Below the pieces are notes generated by a model. That model was not told the origin of the DNA. It did not search any database and was given only the letters and a program-made list of their open reading frames with translations. From an uncultured Acidaminococcus sp. (GTDB taxonomy: Bacteria; Bacillota_C; Negativicutes; Acidaminococcales; Acidaminococcaceae), in contig OMUE01000185.1 in NCBI GenBank assembly GCA_900314165.1, positions 1 to 32,938 of the forward strand: a stretch of 32,938 nt of DNA. The letters are read 5' to 3'. This document shows, in pieces, positions 11,001 to 16,684 of this stretch. A program made the position numbers and the translations under genes. Numbering within the stretch: position 1 is the first letter of the stretch; each line of letters starts with the position of its first letter.

Positions 11001-13544
11001 GGCAAGATCGGGATTTCTGGCAAGGACGGGAAAGATGCTGTATCCATTTCCGGCAAGGATGGTATCGGCCAGATCGGCCTGACTGGCAAAGATGGTGCAG
11101 ATGGCAAGACCATTACCACCACGATTTCCACGTTGGGACCGAATGGTACGAATGGCAAGGATGGAATTCCTGGTGTCGATGGCAAGAAAGGCGATCCGGG
11201 TATTACCCGTATCCAGTACAATGACGGTACTACCACACAGACTGTGGCTACGCTCAATGACGGCATGAAGTTCACCGGCAACAACAGCGATACGGTGAAC
11301 CACAACAAGCTGAATACTACAGTGAACGTTGTGGGCGAAGGCACGGGATCTGACCTGACGAACTTCAAGAGCGCCGGCGGCAACATTGCTGTGGAAGCCA
11401 ATGGCGGCAGCGACGATGCCAGCACCCTGACCATCAAGCTGAACAAGGACGTGAACCTGGGCGGCGATGGCAGCCTGACCGTGGGCGGCGATACGAAGAA
11501 TGGCGATGCTATCGTCATCAAGAATCACCAGGACGGGGATCTGACGGACAACAAGGGCAATAAGGTTGAAGGCGGCGACTACATTACCGGCCTGGATAAC
11601 CGGACCTGGAATGTGGATGATCCTACCTACGTATCCGGCAGAGCTGCTACTGAAGACGAACTGAAACAGGCCGGCGACCAGATCAACACGAAGATTACCA
11701 ATGTAGAAAACAAAATTACAAACATCTCCGATGCTGACAAGGGCGGCGGTTTCGGCCTGCAGGACGAACACACCGGCAAAGTCAGCCAGGATCTGGGCAC
11801 GAACATCCAGATTATTGGCGATGGTACCCGGACCTACAAGGATGATGGCAATGGCGGAAAGGTCATCGACACAGTCACCGACTCCAATATCACGACAGAA
11901 GTAGTGACGTTGGAAGACAGTTCCAAAGCTGTGGAAGTCGCTCTCAGTGACAACGTAAATCTGGGCGGCAAAGGCAAAGACGGCAAGGACGGCGTGGATG
12001 GACACATCGGCATCAATGGCAAGGACGGTAAGTCCGGCGTCGGTATTGATGGTAAGGATGGCATCTCCATGCAGGGCGAAGCCGGCAAGAACGGTATCTC
12101 CATCAAAGGGGATCCGGGCGACGACGGCCAGCCGGGCAAGGATGGCATTTCTATCAAAGGACCGTCCGGCGAAAATGGCGATAACGGCCATATCGGTATC
12201 AGCGGCAAGGATGGCAAGGATGCCGTGGCCCTGGACGGCAAGGACGGCGTAGGCCATATCGGACTCACGGGACCTGCCGGCAAGGATGGTAAAAACGCTT
12301 CTGCTGACATCTCCGTGAAGAACGGCAGCAATGGCGTGGATGGCACCGACGGCAACAACGGCAAGGATGGCATGGATCGCATTACCTATGTGGACCACAA
12401 TGAGGTAACTCACGAAGTGGCTACCCTGGACGACGGCCTGAACTTTACGGGCAACAATACGGATACCACGAACCACCACAAGCTGAACACCCTGGTGAAG
12501 GTCCAGGGCGAAGGCACCGGTACGGACCTGTCCAACTTCAAGAGTGCGGCCGGCAACATTGCTGTGGAAGCCGATGGCAAGGATACCCTGACCATCAAAC
12601 TGAACAAGGACCTGACAAACCTGAACAGCGTTACCACCAACAATGCTTATATCGGCGGCAATACGGTGATCAACAACACTGGCATTACCACCAATAAGAT
12701 CGTTGTGGGTAATACTACGGTGACCAACAACAGCATTACGGTCAATAATGGTACGAACATCGATATGGGCGGCAACCAGATCCACAATGTGAAGGCTGGT
12801 ACTGCACCTACGGATGCCGTGAACGTGAGCCAGTTGGGCGAAAGCAATACGACCATGAGCAACCGCATCAACAGACTGGGTGACCAGATTGACAGAGTGG
12901 GCGCTCACGCCTCCGCCATGGCAGCCCTGCATCCTCTGGACTTCGATCCGGATGAAAAGCTGGACTTTGCAGCGGGCTTCGGCAACTACAAAGGCGAGCA
13001 CGCCGCTGCTATCGGCGCCTTCTACCGGCCCAACGAAGATACCATGTTCAGCCTGGGCGGCAGCGTCGGCGGCGGTGATAACATGGTGAATGTAGGCGTC
13101 AGCTTCAAGCTGGGCCAGCACAACCACGTGTCCGTATCCCGGGTGGCTCTGGCCAAGGAAGTGCTGGAACTGCGGAAGGAACTGGAAAACGTCAAGTCCT
13201 ACCTGGCGGACCAGGCTGCGGGCAATACCCTGGATCTGTCCAAGATCCAGCTGTTCCCGGATACGCCGGAAAACCACTGGGCTTACGATTATGTGGCGAC
13301 CATGGCCGGCAACGGCGTCCTGGAAGGCTACCCGGATGGGTACTTCAAGGGCAACCGGAACATGACCCGGTATGAAATGGCTGCGGTGCTGTACCGCATG
13401 ATGCAGAACGGTGCGAAACTGTCCGCACGGGCTCTCACCGAATTTGCGCCTGAACTGGATCGGATCCGGGTAGATACCATCACGAAGGATGGACGGGGTG
13501 TGCCTCACATCCAGCGTGTACGGACTGTCAAGGGCAGAGAATAA
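1940..13544 (+). CDS. Giant YadA-type trimeric autotransporter adhesin TAA1 with C-terminal SLH domain; 5' frameshift at a G8 tract
   Basis: Surface fibre protein expected to trimerise and insert in the outer membrane (type Vc secretion). Translation should start at ATG 1940 (AAGGGGAG ribosome-binding site), giving an ESPR, but that frame stops at 2060-2062. The remainder is open in another frame from 1989 (TTG) to 13544. Removing one G from the tract at 2044-2051 gives one protein of about 3867 aa. Order: ESPR and signal peptide (cleavage after VYA, near 2120); beta-roll YadA-head repeats (about 2900-8625) interrupted by necks (3513, 6738, 8628) and non-repeat inserts; stalk with collagen-like GKDG runs (8895-12380); last neck (12769); YadA anchor (12861-13125); coiled coil; SLH domain (13251-13400); charged tail. 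I see no cysteine in the mature part. The very long intact downstream frame argues against a decayed pseudogene. A short-signal start at ATG 2013 is possible but has no ribosome-binding site. Confidence 0.85.
2044..2051 (+). promoter_or_regulatory. Poly-G (G8) contingency tract in TAA1
   Basis: Eight consecutive G lie between the ESPR codons and the hydrophobic part of the signal peptide. Reading from ATG 1940, G7 or G10 gives the full adhesin, while G8 (as here) or G9 ends in early stops. This is the layout of a slipped-strand phase-variation switch. The Moraxella catarrhalis MID/Hag adhesin is a known case of a G tract near the 5' end of an adhesin gene. That TAA1 really switches is an inference. 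Confidence 0.7.
2900..8625 (+). repeat. YadA-head beta-roll repeat arrays of TAA1
   Basis: Dozens of degenerate repeats of about 14 residues with the pattern S-x-A-x-A-V/I/F-G-x-x-A-x-A form three head blocks: about 2900-3510, 3660-6735 and 6900-8625. Each ends in a neck of the form RQITxVAAGTxDTDAVNVAQLK (3513, 6738, 8628). The stretch about 4200-5950 is an unusually long, Ser/Tyr/Asn-rich run with little interruption. Four inserts break the pattern: about 3783-3975, 5985-6345, 7105-7480 and 8020-8330. These heads should form left-handed parallel beta-roll trimers that bind host or bacterial ligands. Confidence 0.8.
8895..12600 (+). repeat. Stalk of TAA1: collagen-like GKDG runs and long duplicated modules
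   Basis: Gly-X-Y-like tracts rich in GKDG, GEDG and GPxG occur at about 8895-9230, 9570-9950, 10690-11210 and 11970-12385. They alternate with a non-collagen module that starts TLDDGxKFTGNN and runs through GGDYITGLDNRTW, YVSGRAATEDELKQAGDQIN and GTNIQIIGDGTRTYKDD. Two full copies lie at about 9990-10695 and 11245-11965, with strong DNA similarity, and a shortened third copy is near 12430-12600. Such direct repeats can recombine and change stalk length. Confidence 0.75.
12861..13541 (+). other. TAA1 YadA anchor, coiled coil, SLH domain and charged tail
   Basis: The anchor begins at NRINRLGDQIDRVGAHASA and continues through HPLDFDPDEKLDFAAGFG, FYRPNEDTMFSLGGS and VNVGVSFKLG, giving the helix and four strands each subunit adds to the 12-strand barrel. 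Classical YadA proteins end there in an aromatic residue. This one continues with a heptad-like helix (VALAKEVLELRKELENV), then an SLH domain (FPDTPENHWAYDYV, GYPDGYFKG, MTRYEMAAVLYRM) and a charged tail (EFAPELDRIRVD). Since the last anchor strand should end on the periplasmic side, these parts should face peptidoglycan. Confidence 0.85.
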
Positions 13545-13557
13545 GGAGGGGACCATC

Positions 13558-14544
13558 ATGAAGAACATGAAACGCATTGCTGCTATGACTCTCATCGGCG
13601 TTGTCCTGTCCGGCTCTGCGCTGGCTAAGGATCTGCCGAAACCGGACGCAGACGATCCGGCTCTGGCTGCTAATGGCCAGGTGACGGAAGACGTAAAGGC
13701 ACCGGCAACGGGCTCCTTTACGAAGGCTGCGGAAATGGCTTCTGAAGCGCATAAGCGGGAAGAATCGAAGAAAGACGTCAGAGATAATGAAGCCGATTGG
13801 AAAAAGTATAGGACGAAAGGTGAAACCGTGGAGGAACGGAACCGGGCTGACGAGATTGTCCGCTATAAAGAAGTGGACAAAAATGGCCGTATGAAATTGG
13901 AGAAGGATGAGATCCTTCTCCACGGCCAGATCGTAGGCTACGAATCCGTCAGCCGGGAGGAAACCCTGGCCCTGTTCGAAACGGACGACGGCCAGGTCCA
14001 GCGCATCCAGCTGGGGAAGCATGGCGGCCGGCTGCTGAAGCTGACACCTTTCGATGTGAAAGGTACCCTGAAGACGGATGAAACCGGGGAGTACCTGGAC
14101 GTGACCGGCGTGGACTATATGGATCCGGATCCCTTCAGCGAATACTACGACACCAGCGACAAGCTGGCCAAGGCCAAAGGCGAAATGGCCCAGAAGGGTG
14201 CGGAGTACAAGAGAGATGCGGCCTACGGCCACGACAACATCACCAGCGATGATCCTACGACCCTTATGCAGCACAGCAAGGTTGTGAACCGGGAAGACTA
14301 CACCGTCACCAGCTCCTATGGCCTGAAGGACCTGGAGCCCGGTGCGAAGGTGGCTCTCACGGGCCGCTGCGTCATGACCATCGACACGGAAAAAGACCTT
14401 ATGGAATTCTGGGACAAGGACATGAAGCGGGCTACCCTGAAGATGAACGGCGTCTACGTGCCCCTGGGCCAGCGCTGCACCATCCTGGGCGTCCTCCAAG
14501 ACGACGGCATCGTCAGCGTGGATGCCATGACGAGTGTAGAGTAA
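13558..14544 (+). CDS. Secreted protein with two probable OB-fold domains, cotranscribed with TAA1
   Basis: This 328-aa protein starts at ATG 13558 behind a strong AAGGAGGGG ribosome-binding site, 13 nt after the TAA1 stop, so it is almost surely in the same operon. Residues 1-23 are a signal peptide with an ALA cleavage site (LSGSALA before KDLPKP). Residues about 45-110 are charged and helical. Two beta-rich segments follow: about 118-188 (HGQIVGYESVS...FDVKGTL...LDVTGVDYMD) and about 259-327 (PGAKVALTGRCVMTID...LGQRCTILGVL). Both have the spacing of small OB folds. Cys271 and Cys307 could form a disulfide. No lipobox, membrane segment or OmpA-like domain is seen. No family is recognised. 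From position and export I infer a periplasmic helper or accessory of the adhesin, analogous in setting to SadB or TpgA but not similar in sequence. TAA2 has no such partner next to it. Confidence 0.8.
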   Translation: MKNMKRIAAMTLIGVVLSGSALAKDLPKPDADDPALAANGQVTEDVKAPATGSFTKAAEMASEAHKREESKKDVRDNEADWKKYRTKGETVEERNRADEIVRYKEVDKNGRMKLEKDEILLHGQIVGYESVSREETLALFETDDGQVQRIQLGKHGGRLLKLTPFDVKGTLKTDETGEYLDVTGVDYMDPDPFSEYYDTSDKLAKAKGEMAQKGAEYKRDAAYGHDNITSDDPTTLMQHSKVVNREDYTVTSSYGLKDLEPGAKVALTGRCVMTIDTEKDLMEFWDKDMKRATLKMNGVYVPLGQRCTILGVLQDDGIVSVDAMTSVE

Positions 14545-14585
14545 GAGCGAGGCGTTAGGCGTGAGTGCCCGCTGGGCGGATGGAA

Positions 14586-14628
14586 GCAAAAAGAAACCGG
14601 AGCCATTTAGGTTCCGGTTTCTTTTTGC
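14586..14628 (+). terminator. Intrinsic terminator of the TAA1 operon
   Basis: The 16-nt arms GCAAAAAGAAACCGGA (14586-14601) and TCCGGTTTCTTTTTGC (14613-14628) are perfectly complementary. The stem is extended inward by further pairs, and the right arm contains CTTTTT. It begins about 40 nt after the stop of the secreted partner gene. Confidence 0.85.
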
Positions 14629-14698
14629 GTATGGATTCGGGGAGAAGTGTTCTAAATCCGATAATTTTTGCAACATGCCAATATCAGGTTATACACTT

Positions 14699-14832
14699 GA
14701 ACAAGGCGGCGCGGGCGACATTTTGCTACGCAAAAGTCTGGCACCGCCACTACACAAAATTATATCGTAATCTGTAGTGGCCGTCCAAGACTTTTCGACA
14801 GAGTCGAAAATGTCGCCCTGGCGGCCTTGTTC
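14699..14832. repeat. Large imperfect palindrome with nested hairpins in each arm
   Basis: The left arm (14699-14754) and right arm (14773-14832) are complementary over nearly their whole length, from GAACAAGG...CCACTACA to TGTAGTGG...CCTTGTTC. The loop is 14755-14772. Each arm also folds on itself at the same place: TTTTGC-TAC-GCAAAA (14721-14735) on the left and TTTTCGAC-AGA-GTCGAAAA (14792-14810) on the right. It is non-coding and probably a mobile palindromic repeat. The following stretch 14833-14956 shows no gene; a lone TATAAT at 14858 has nothing convincing downstream. Confidence 0.75.
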
Positions 14833-14956
14833 TATGCTTAGTCTTTTTAATTTAAGGTATAATCCAGAAAAAAGGTACCGCCTACCGTTATCGCAGTACT
14901 TGGTGATAGGATACTATGAAAAACAACAAAATGCAAACACACGTTCGCTATAAATG

Positions 14957-15122
14957 CTAATACGTGTACTTTTGGATAGCTTTCCTGTTTGCACTAACCT
15001 GTAGGGGCGTGCCAGAAAATGGCGCAGCCATTTGGCGGCCCGCCCGTTAATCACATGAATTGCCTGCTAAATCTAGTATAGGAATTTGCAATTATGTTTC
15101 TGTTTGCAAATTCCTATACTAG
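14957..15122. mobile_element. MITE-like element, copy 2 (rearranged)
   Basis: The GTAGGGGCGTGCC cassette edge at 15001 is preceded by TTTGCACTAACCT, as in copy 3. About 50 nt from 14988 are identical to copy 3. The left end is degenerate (CTAATACG near 14957), and the closing CCCCTAC half of the cassette is missing. The right end is a perfect hairpin with 18-nt arms: CTAGTATAGGAATTTGCA at 15073-15090 and its complement at 15105-15122, loop of 14 nt. This looks like a deletion derivative in which two element ends face each other. Confidence 0.55.
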
Positions 15123-15131
15123 ACATTGACT

Positions 15132-15161
15132 TTGTAAAACAGTATAATTGAAATATATAAT
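15132..15161 (+). promoter_or_regulatory. Candidate promoter of the toxin-antitoxin pair
   Basis: TTGTAA (15132-15137) and TATAAT (15156-15161) are 18 nt apart and about 40 nt before the toxin start. A second TATAAT lies at 15168. The region is very AT-rich with repeated TATATAAT-like words that could serve as operator for the antitoxin. Autoregulation is typical of such pairs but is not demonstrated here. Confidence 0.4.
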
Positions 15162-15202
15162 AAAGTATATAATATTGAATAAAACATATATACGGAGCAG
15201 CT

Positions 15203-15577
15203 ATGGTACAATTAAAAATAGAATTCTTTGAAACAAATGATGGGAAAGAACCGGCAAAAGAATTTTTATTATCCCTAAATGTAAAAATGCGGGTAAAAAT
15301 GATGCGCACAATTGCCTTGTTATCTGTAAATGGAAATGAACTTCGGGAACCTTACTCGAAACATCTGGGCAATGGTATATTTGAATTACGTGCTCAGATA
15401 GGGACGGATATTTCCAGGGTATTGTACTTCTTTGTCGTTGGTCAGACGGTAATCTTATCCCATGGTTTTGTTAAAAAGACGCAAAAAACACCAGTACGGG
15501 AAATTGAAAGAGCAGAGAGAAATAGAGCCGAGTATATGAGGAGGGGTGATCTTTATGGCAAAGGTTACCAATTATGA
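15203..15577 (+). CDS. HigB/RelE-type mRNA interferase toxin (phage Gp49-like family)
   Basis: This 124-aa protein has the compact architecture of the Gp49-like (PF05973-type) branch of the RelE/ParE toxin superfamily. It opens with an N-terminal beta strand (VQLKIEFFE), followed by an ETNDGKEPAKEFL helix. The central ELREPYSKHLGNGIFELR segment is the usual substrate-facing motif, then RVLYFFVVGQTVIL strands and the C-terminal SHGFVKKTQKTPxxEIxRA signature. These toxins generally cut mRNA at the ribosome and slow growth. The start ATG 15203 has GGAG 5 nt upstream. It overlaps the antitoxin start by 23 nt, and the toxin-first order is that of higBA. Its position between two adhesin genes, with mobile-type repeats on both sides, suggests it was acquired by transfer. 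Confidence 0.85.
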   Translation: MVQLKIEFFETNDGKEPAKEFLLSLNVKMRVKMMRTIALLSVNGNELREPYSKHLGNGIFELRAQIGTDISRVLYFFVVGQTVILSHGFVKKTQKTPVREIERAERNRAEYMRRGDLYGKGYQL

Positions 15578-15836
15578 AAAATTTTTTCAGGAACAAATGA
15601 AGAATCCTGAAATTAGGGAAGAATATGAGGCCTTGGAACCAGAATTTGCGGTGATCCAGGCAATTATTGATGCCAGGAAAGAAAGTGGATTAACTCAGAA
15701 GGAACTGGCTAACCGGGTGGGGATGACACAGTCGGATATCAGTAAATTGGAAAATGGCATGGCTAATCCATCCTTGAAAACTCTCCAACGCCTAGCGACT
15801 GGCTTGGGCCGAAAGCTGAAAATCGAATTTGTGTGA
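15555..15836 (+). CDS. HigA-type antitoxin, XRE-family helix-turn-helix protein
   Basis: A 93-aa protein starting at ATG 15555, chosen because AGGAGGGG lies 8 nt upstream; an in-frame GTG at 15546 is less likely. The N-terminal half (MAKVTNYEKFFQEQM...) is helical and probably contacts the toxin. Residues about 33-87 form a classic HTH_3/Cro-C1 domain: ARKESGLTQKELANRVGM, TQSDISKLENG, NPSLKTLQRLATGLG. It should neutralise the upstream toxin and bind the shared promoter. It is translationally coupled to the toxin by the 23-nt overlap. No terminator follows directly; the next good one is at 16231. Confidence 0.87.
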   Translation: MAKVTNYEKFFQEQMKNPEIREEYEALEPEFAVIQAIIDARKESGLTQKELANRVGMTQSDISKLENGMANPSLKTLQRLATGLGRKLKIEFV

Positions 15837-15852
15837 CGGCCATGGAGACGAA

Positions 15853-16002
15853 CTAGTACGATAAACCACAAATATTTTTCTATTTGCACTAACCTGTAGG
15901 GGCGTGCCAGAAAATGGCGCAGCCATTTGGCGGGCCGCCGCTACGCTCTGGCACGCCCCTACGAAGTTAAATGTGAAAGTTAATTTCGGTTTTCTATACT
16001 AG
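15853..16002. mobile_element. MITE-like element, copy 3
   Basis: This 150-bp element runs from CTAGTACGA to CTATACTAG. The inner cassette (15896-15962) is a palindrome from GTAGGGGCGTGCCAG to CTGGCACGCCCCTAC with a nested hairpin AAATGGC-GCA-GCCATTT. The left flank has the same length to the cassette as in copies 1 and 4, measured to the end of GTAGGGG (50 nt). The right terminal repeat contains GTGAAAGTTAATTTCGG. It starts 17 nt after the antitoxin stop and shares its final CTAG with copy 4. Confidence 0.65.
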
Positions 16003-16194
16003 CTATTATGAAAGAACGTAATTAACTTTCAATAAAAACCCGTAGGGGCGCATCGTGAGATGCGCCCACCAAGAAATCCTTTATTGAGTAGCTTTAGTGG
16101 GCTTATCGTAAGATAAGCCCCTACGGAGTCAAATCAGAATTTGGCGTATATGATAGGCTTATAAGTGAAAATAAATTGCAGTTTTCTATACTGA
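15999..16194. mobile_element. MITE-like element, copy 4, abutting copy 3 at a shared CTAG
   Basis: The left end CTAGCTATTATGAAAG starts at the CTAG that closes copy 3. It is again 50 nt to the end of CCGTAGGGG. The inner cassette 16040-16126 holds two hairpins, GCGCATC-GTGA-GATGCGC and GCTTATC-GTAA-GATAAGC, between CCGTAGGGG and CCCCTACGG. The right end GTGAAAATAAATTGCAG...CTATACTGA is a degenerate terminal repeat. The two copies joined at one CTAG suggest CTAG is the target site. Confidence 0.6.
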
Positions 16195-16230
16195 CTCAAT
16201 TCCTATTAAACAACTCTATATCCACTGACT

Positions 16231-16281
16231 GAAGAGTCTGGGAAAAATGTGTGCCATTTTTTCCAGGCTCTTCGTTTTTTT
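16231..16281 (+). terminator. Intrinsic terminator upstream of TAA2
   Basis: The arms GAAGAGTCTGGGAAAAATG (16231-16249) and CATTTTTTCCAGGCTCTTC (16255-16273) pair with two mismatches and are followed by GTTTTTTT (16274-16281). It would end transcripts coming from the toxin-antitoxin region and isolates the TAA2 promoter. The stretch 16282-16427 that follows shows no gene. Confidence 0.75.
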
Positions 16282-16427
16282 CGCTTGCCATACTCCATCC
16301 ATAAAATAGGGACTGCCACCGGATAGTTCTTTGATTTATAGAATAACTATCATGACAAATAAAGAGCATTTCCTGTCATCAAGCAACTATTAGTAGTAAT
16401 TTTGAGTTAATCTATAGTGACAATAAT

Positions 16428-16457
16428 TTGACAATATATACAGGGGAGGAGTAAAAT
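16428..16457 (+). promoter_or_regulatory. Promoter of adhesin TAA2
   Basis: TTGACA (16428-16433) and TAAAAT (16452-16457) with an 18-nt spacer. The predicted start near 16463 leaves a leader of about 100 nt. The hexamers match those of the TAA1 promoter, suggesting shared sigma-70 control. The leader ends in a strong AAGGGGAGG ribosome-binding site (16543-16551). Confidence 0.72.
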
Positions 16458-16561
16458 AGACGTAAAGTATTAATTCTTCTGCATATAATAAACATTTTTG
16501 TTAAAAAATATTTAAACATATGAAAAAAAGAAAACTCATATAAAGGGGAGGAAAAGCGGTT

Positions 16562-16684
16562 ATGAACAAAATCTATCAGGTCATCTGGAGTAAGACGAAA
16601 CACATGTATGTGGTTGTTTCGGAAATCGCCAGACGGGACGGCAAAGCCAAGAGTGAAGTCCACACGGGGGGGGACATCTTATAA
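16562..16684 (+). other. ESPR reading frame of TAA2 (40 codons, ends after the G8 tract)
   Basis: Encodes MNKIYQVIWSKTKHMY then VVVSEIARRDGKAKSE and HTGGDIL, followed by TAA. It has the same length and the same VHTGGD context as TAA1. Third-position differences dominate in the first 30 codons. With one G fewer it continues into TSYKGTGLLSRLSMSA and the hydrophobic core AMALALVLGATPVSA. Confidence 0.9.

Noticed and set aside
8895..12380. Bacteriophage tail fibre or collagen-like phage protein
   Set aside because: GKDG tracts also occur in phage fibres, but the ESPR, YadA necks, YadA anchor and SLH domain define a cellular autotransporter, and no phage genes are nearby.
8052..13595. 1847-codon open frame on the minus strand antisense to TAA1 (and similar ones at 2097-4385 and 22374-26855)
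   Set aside because: It is a shadow of the regular codon pattern of the repeats in TAA1 and TAA2 (few codons on the plus strand produce antisense stops). There is no ribosome-binding site, its composition is Ile/Val/Ala-biased, and the plus strand has clear domain homology.
14916..14960. 14-codon frame MKNNKMQTHVRYKC after a TATAAT-like box
   Set aside because: Too short, no convincing ribosome-binding site and no homology. Overlaps the edge of a repeat element.
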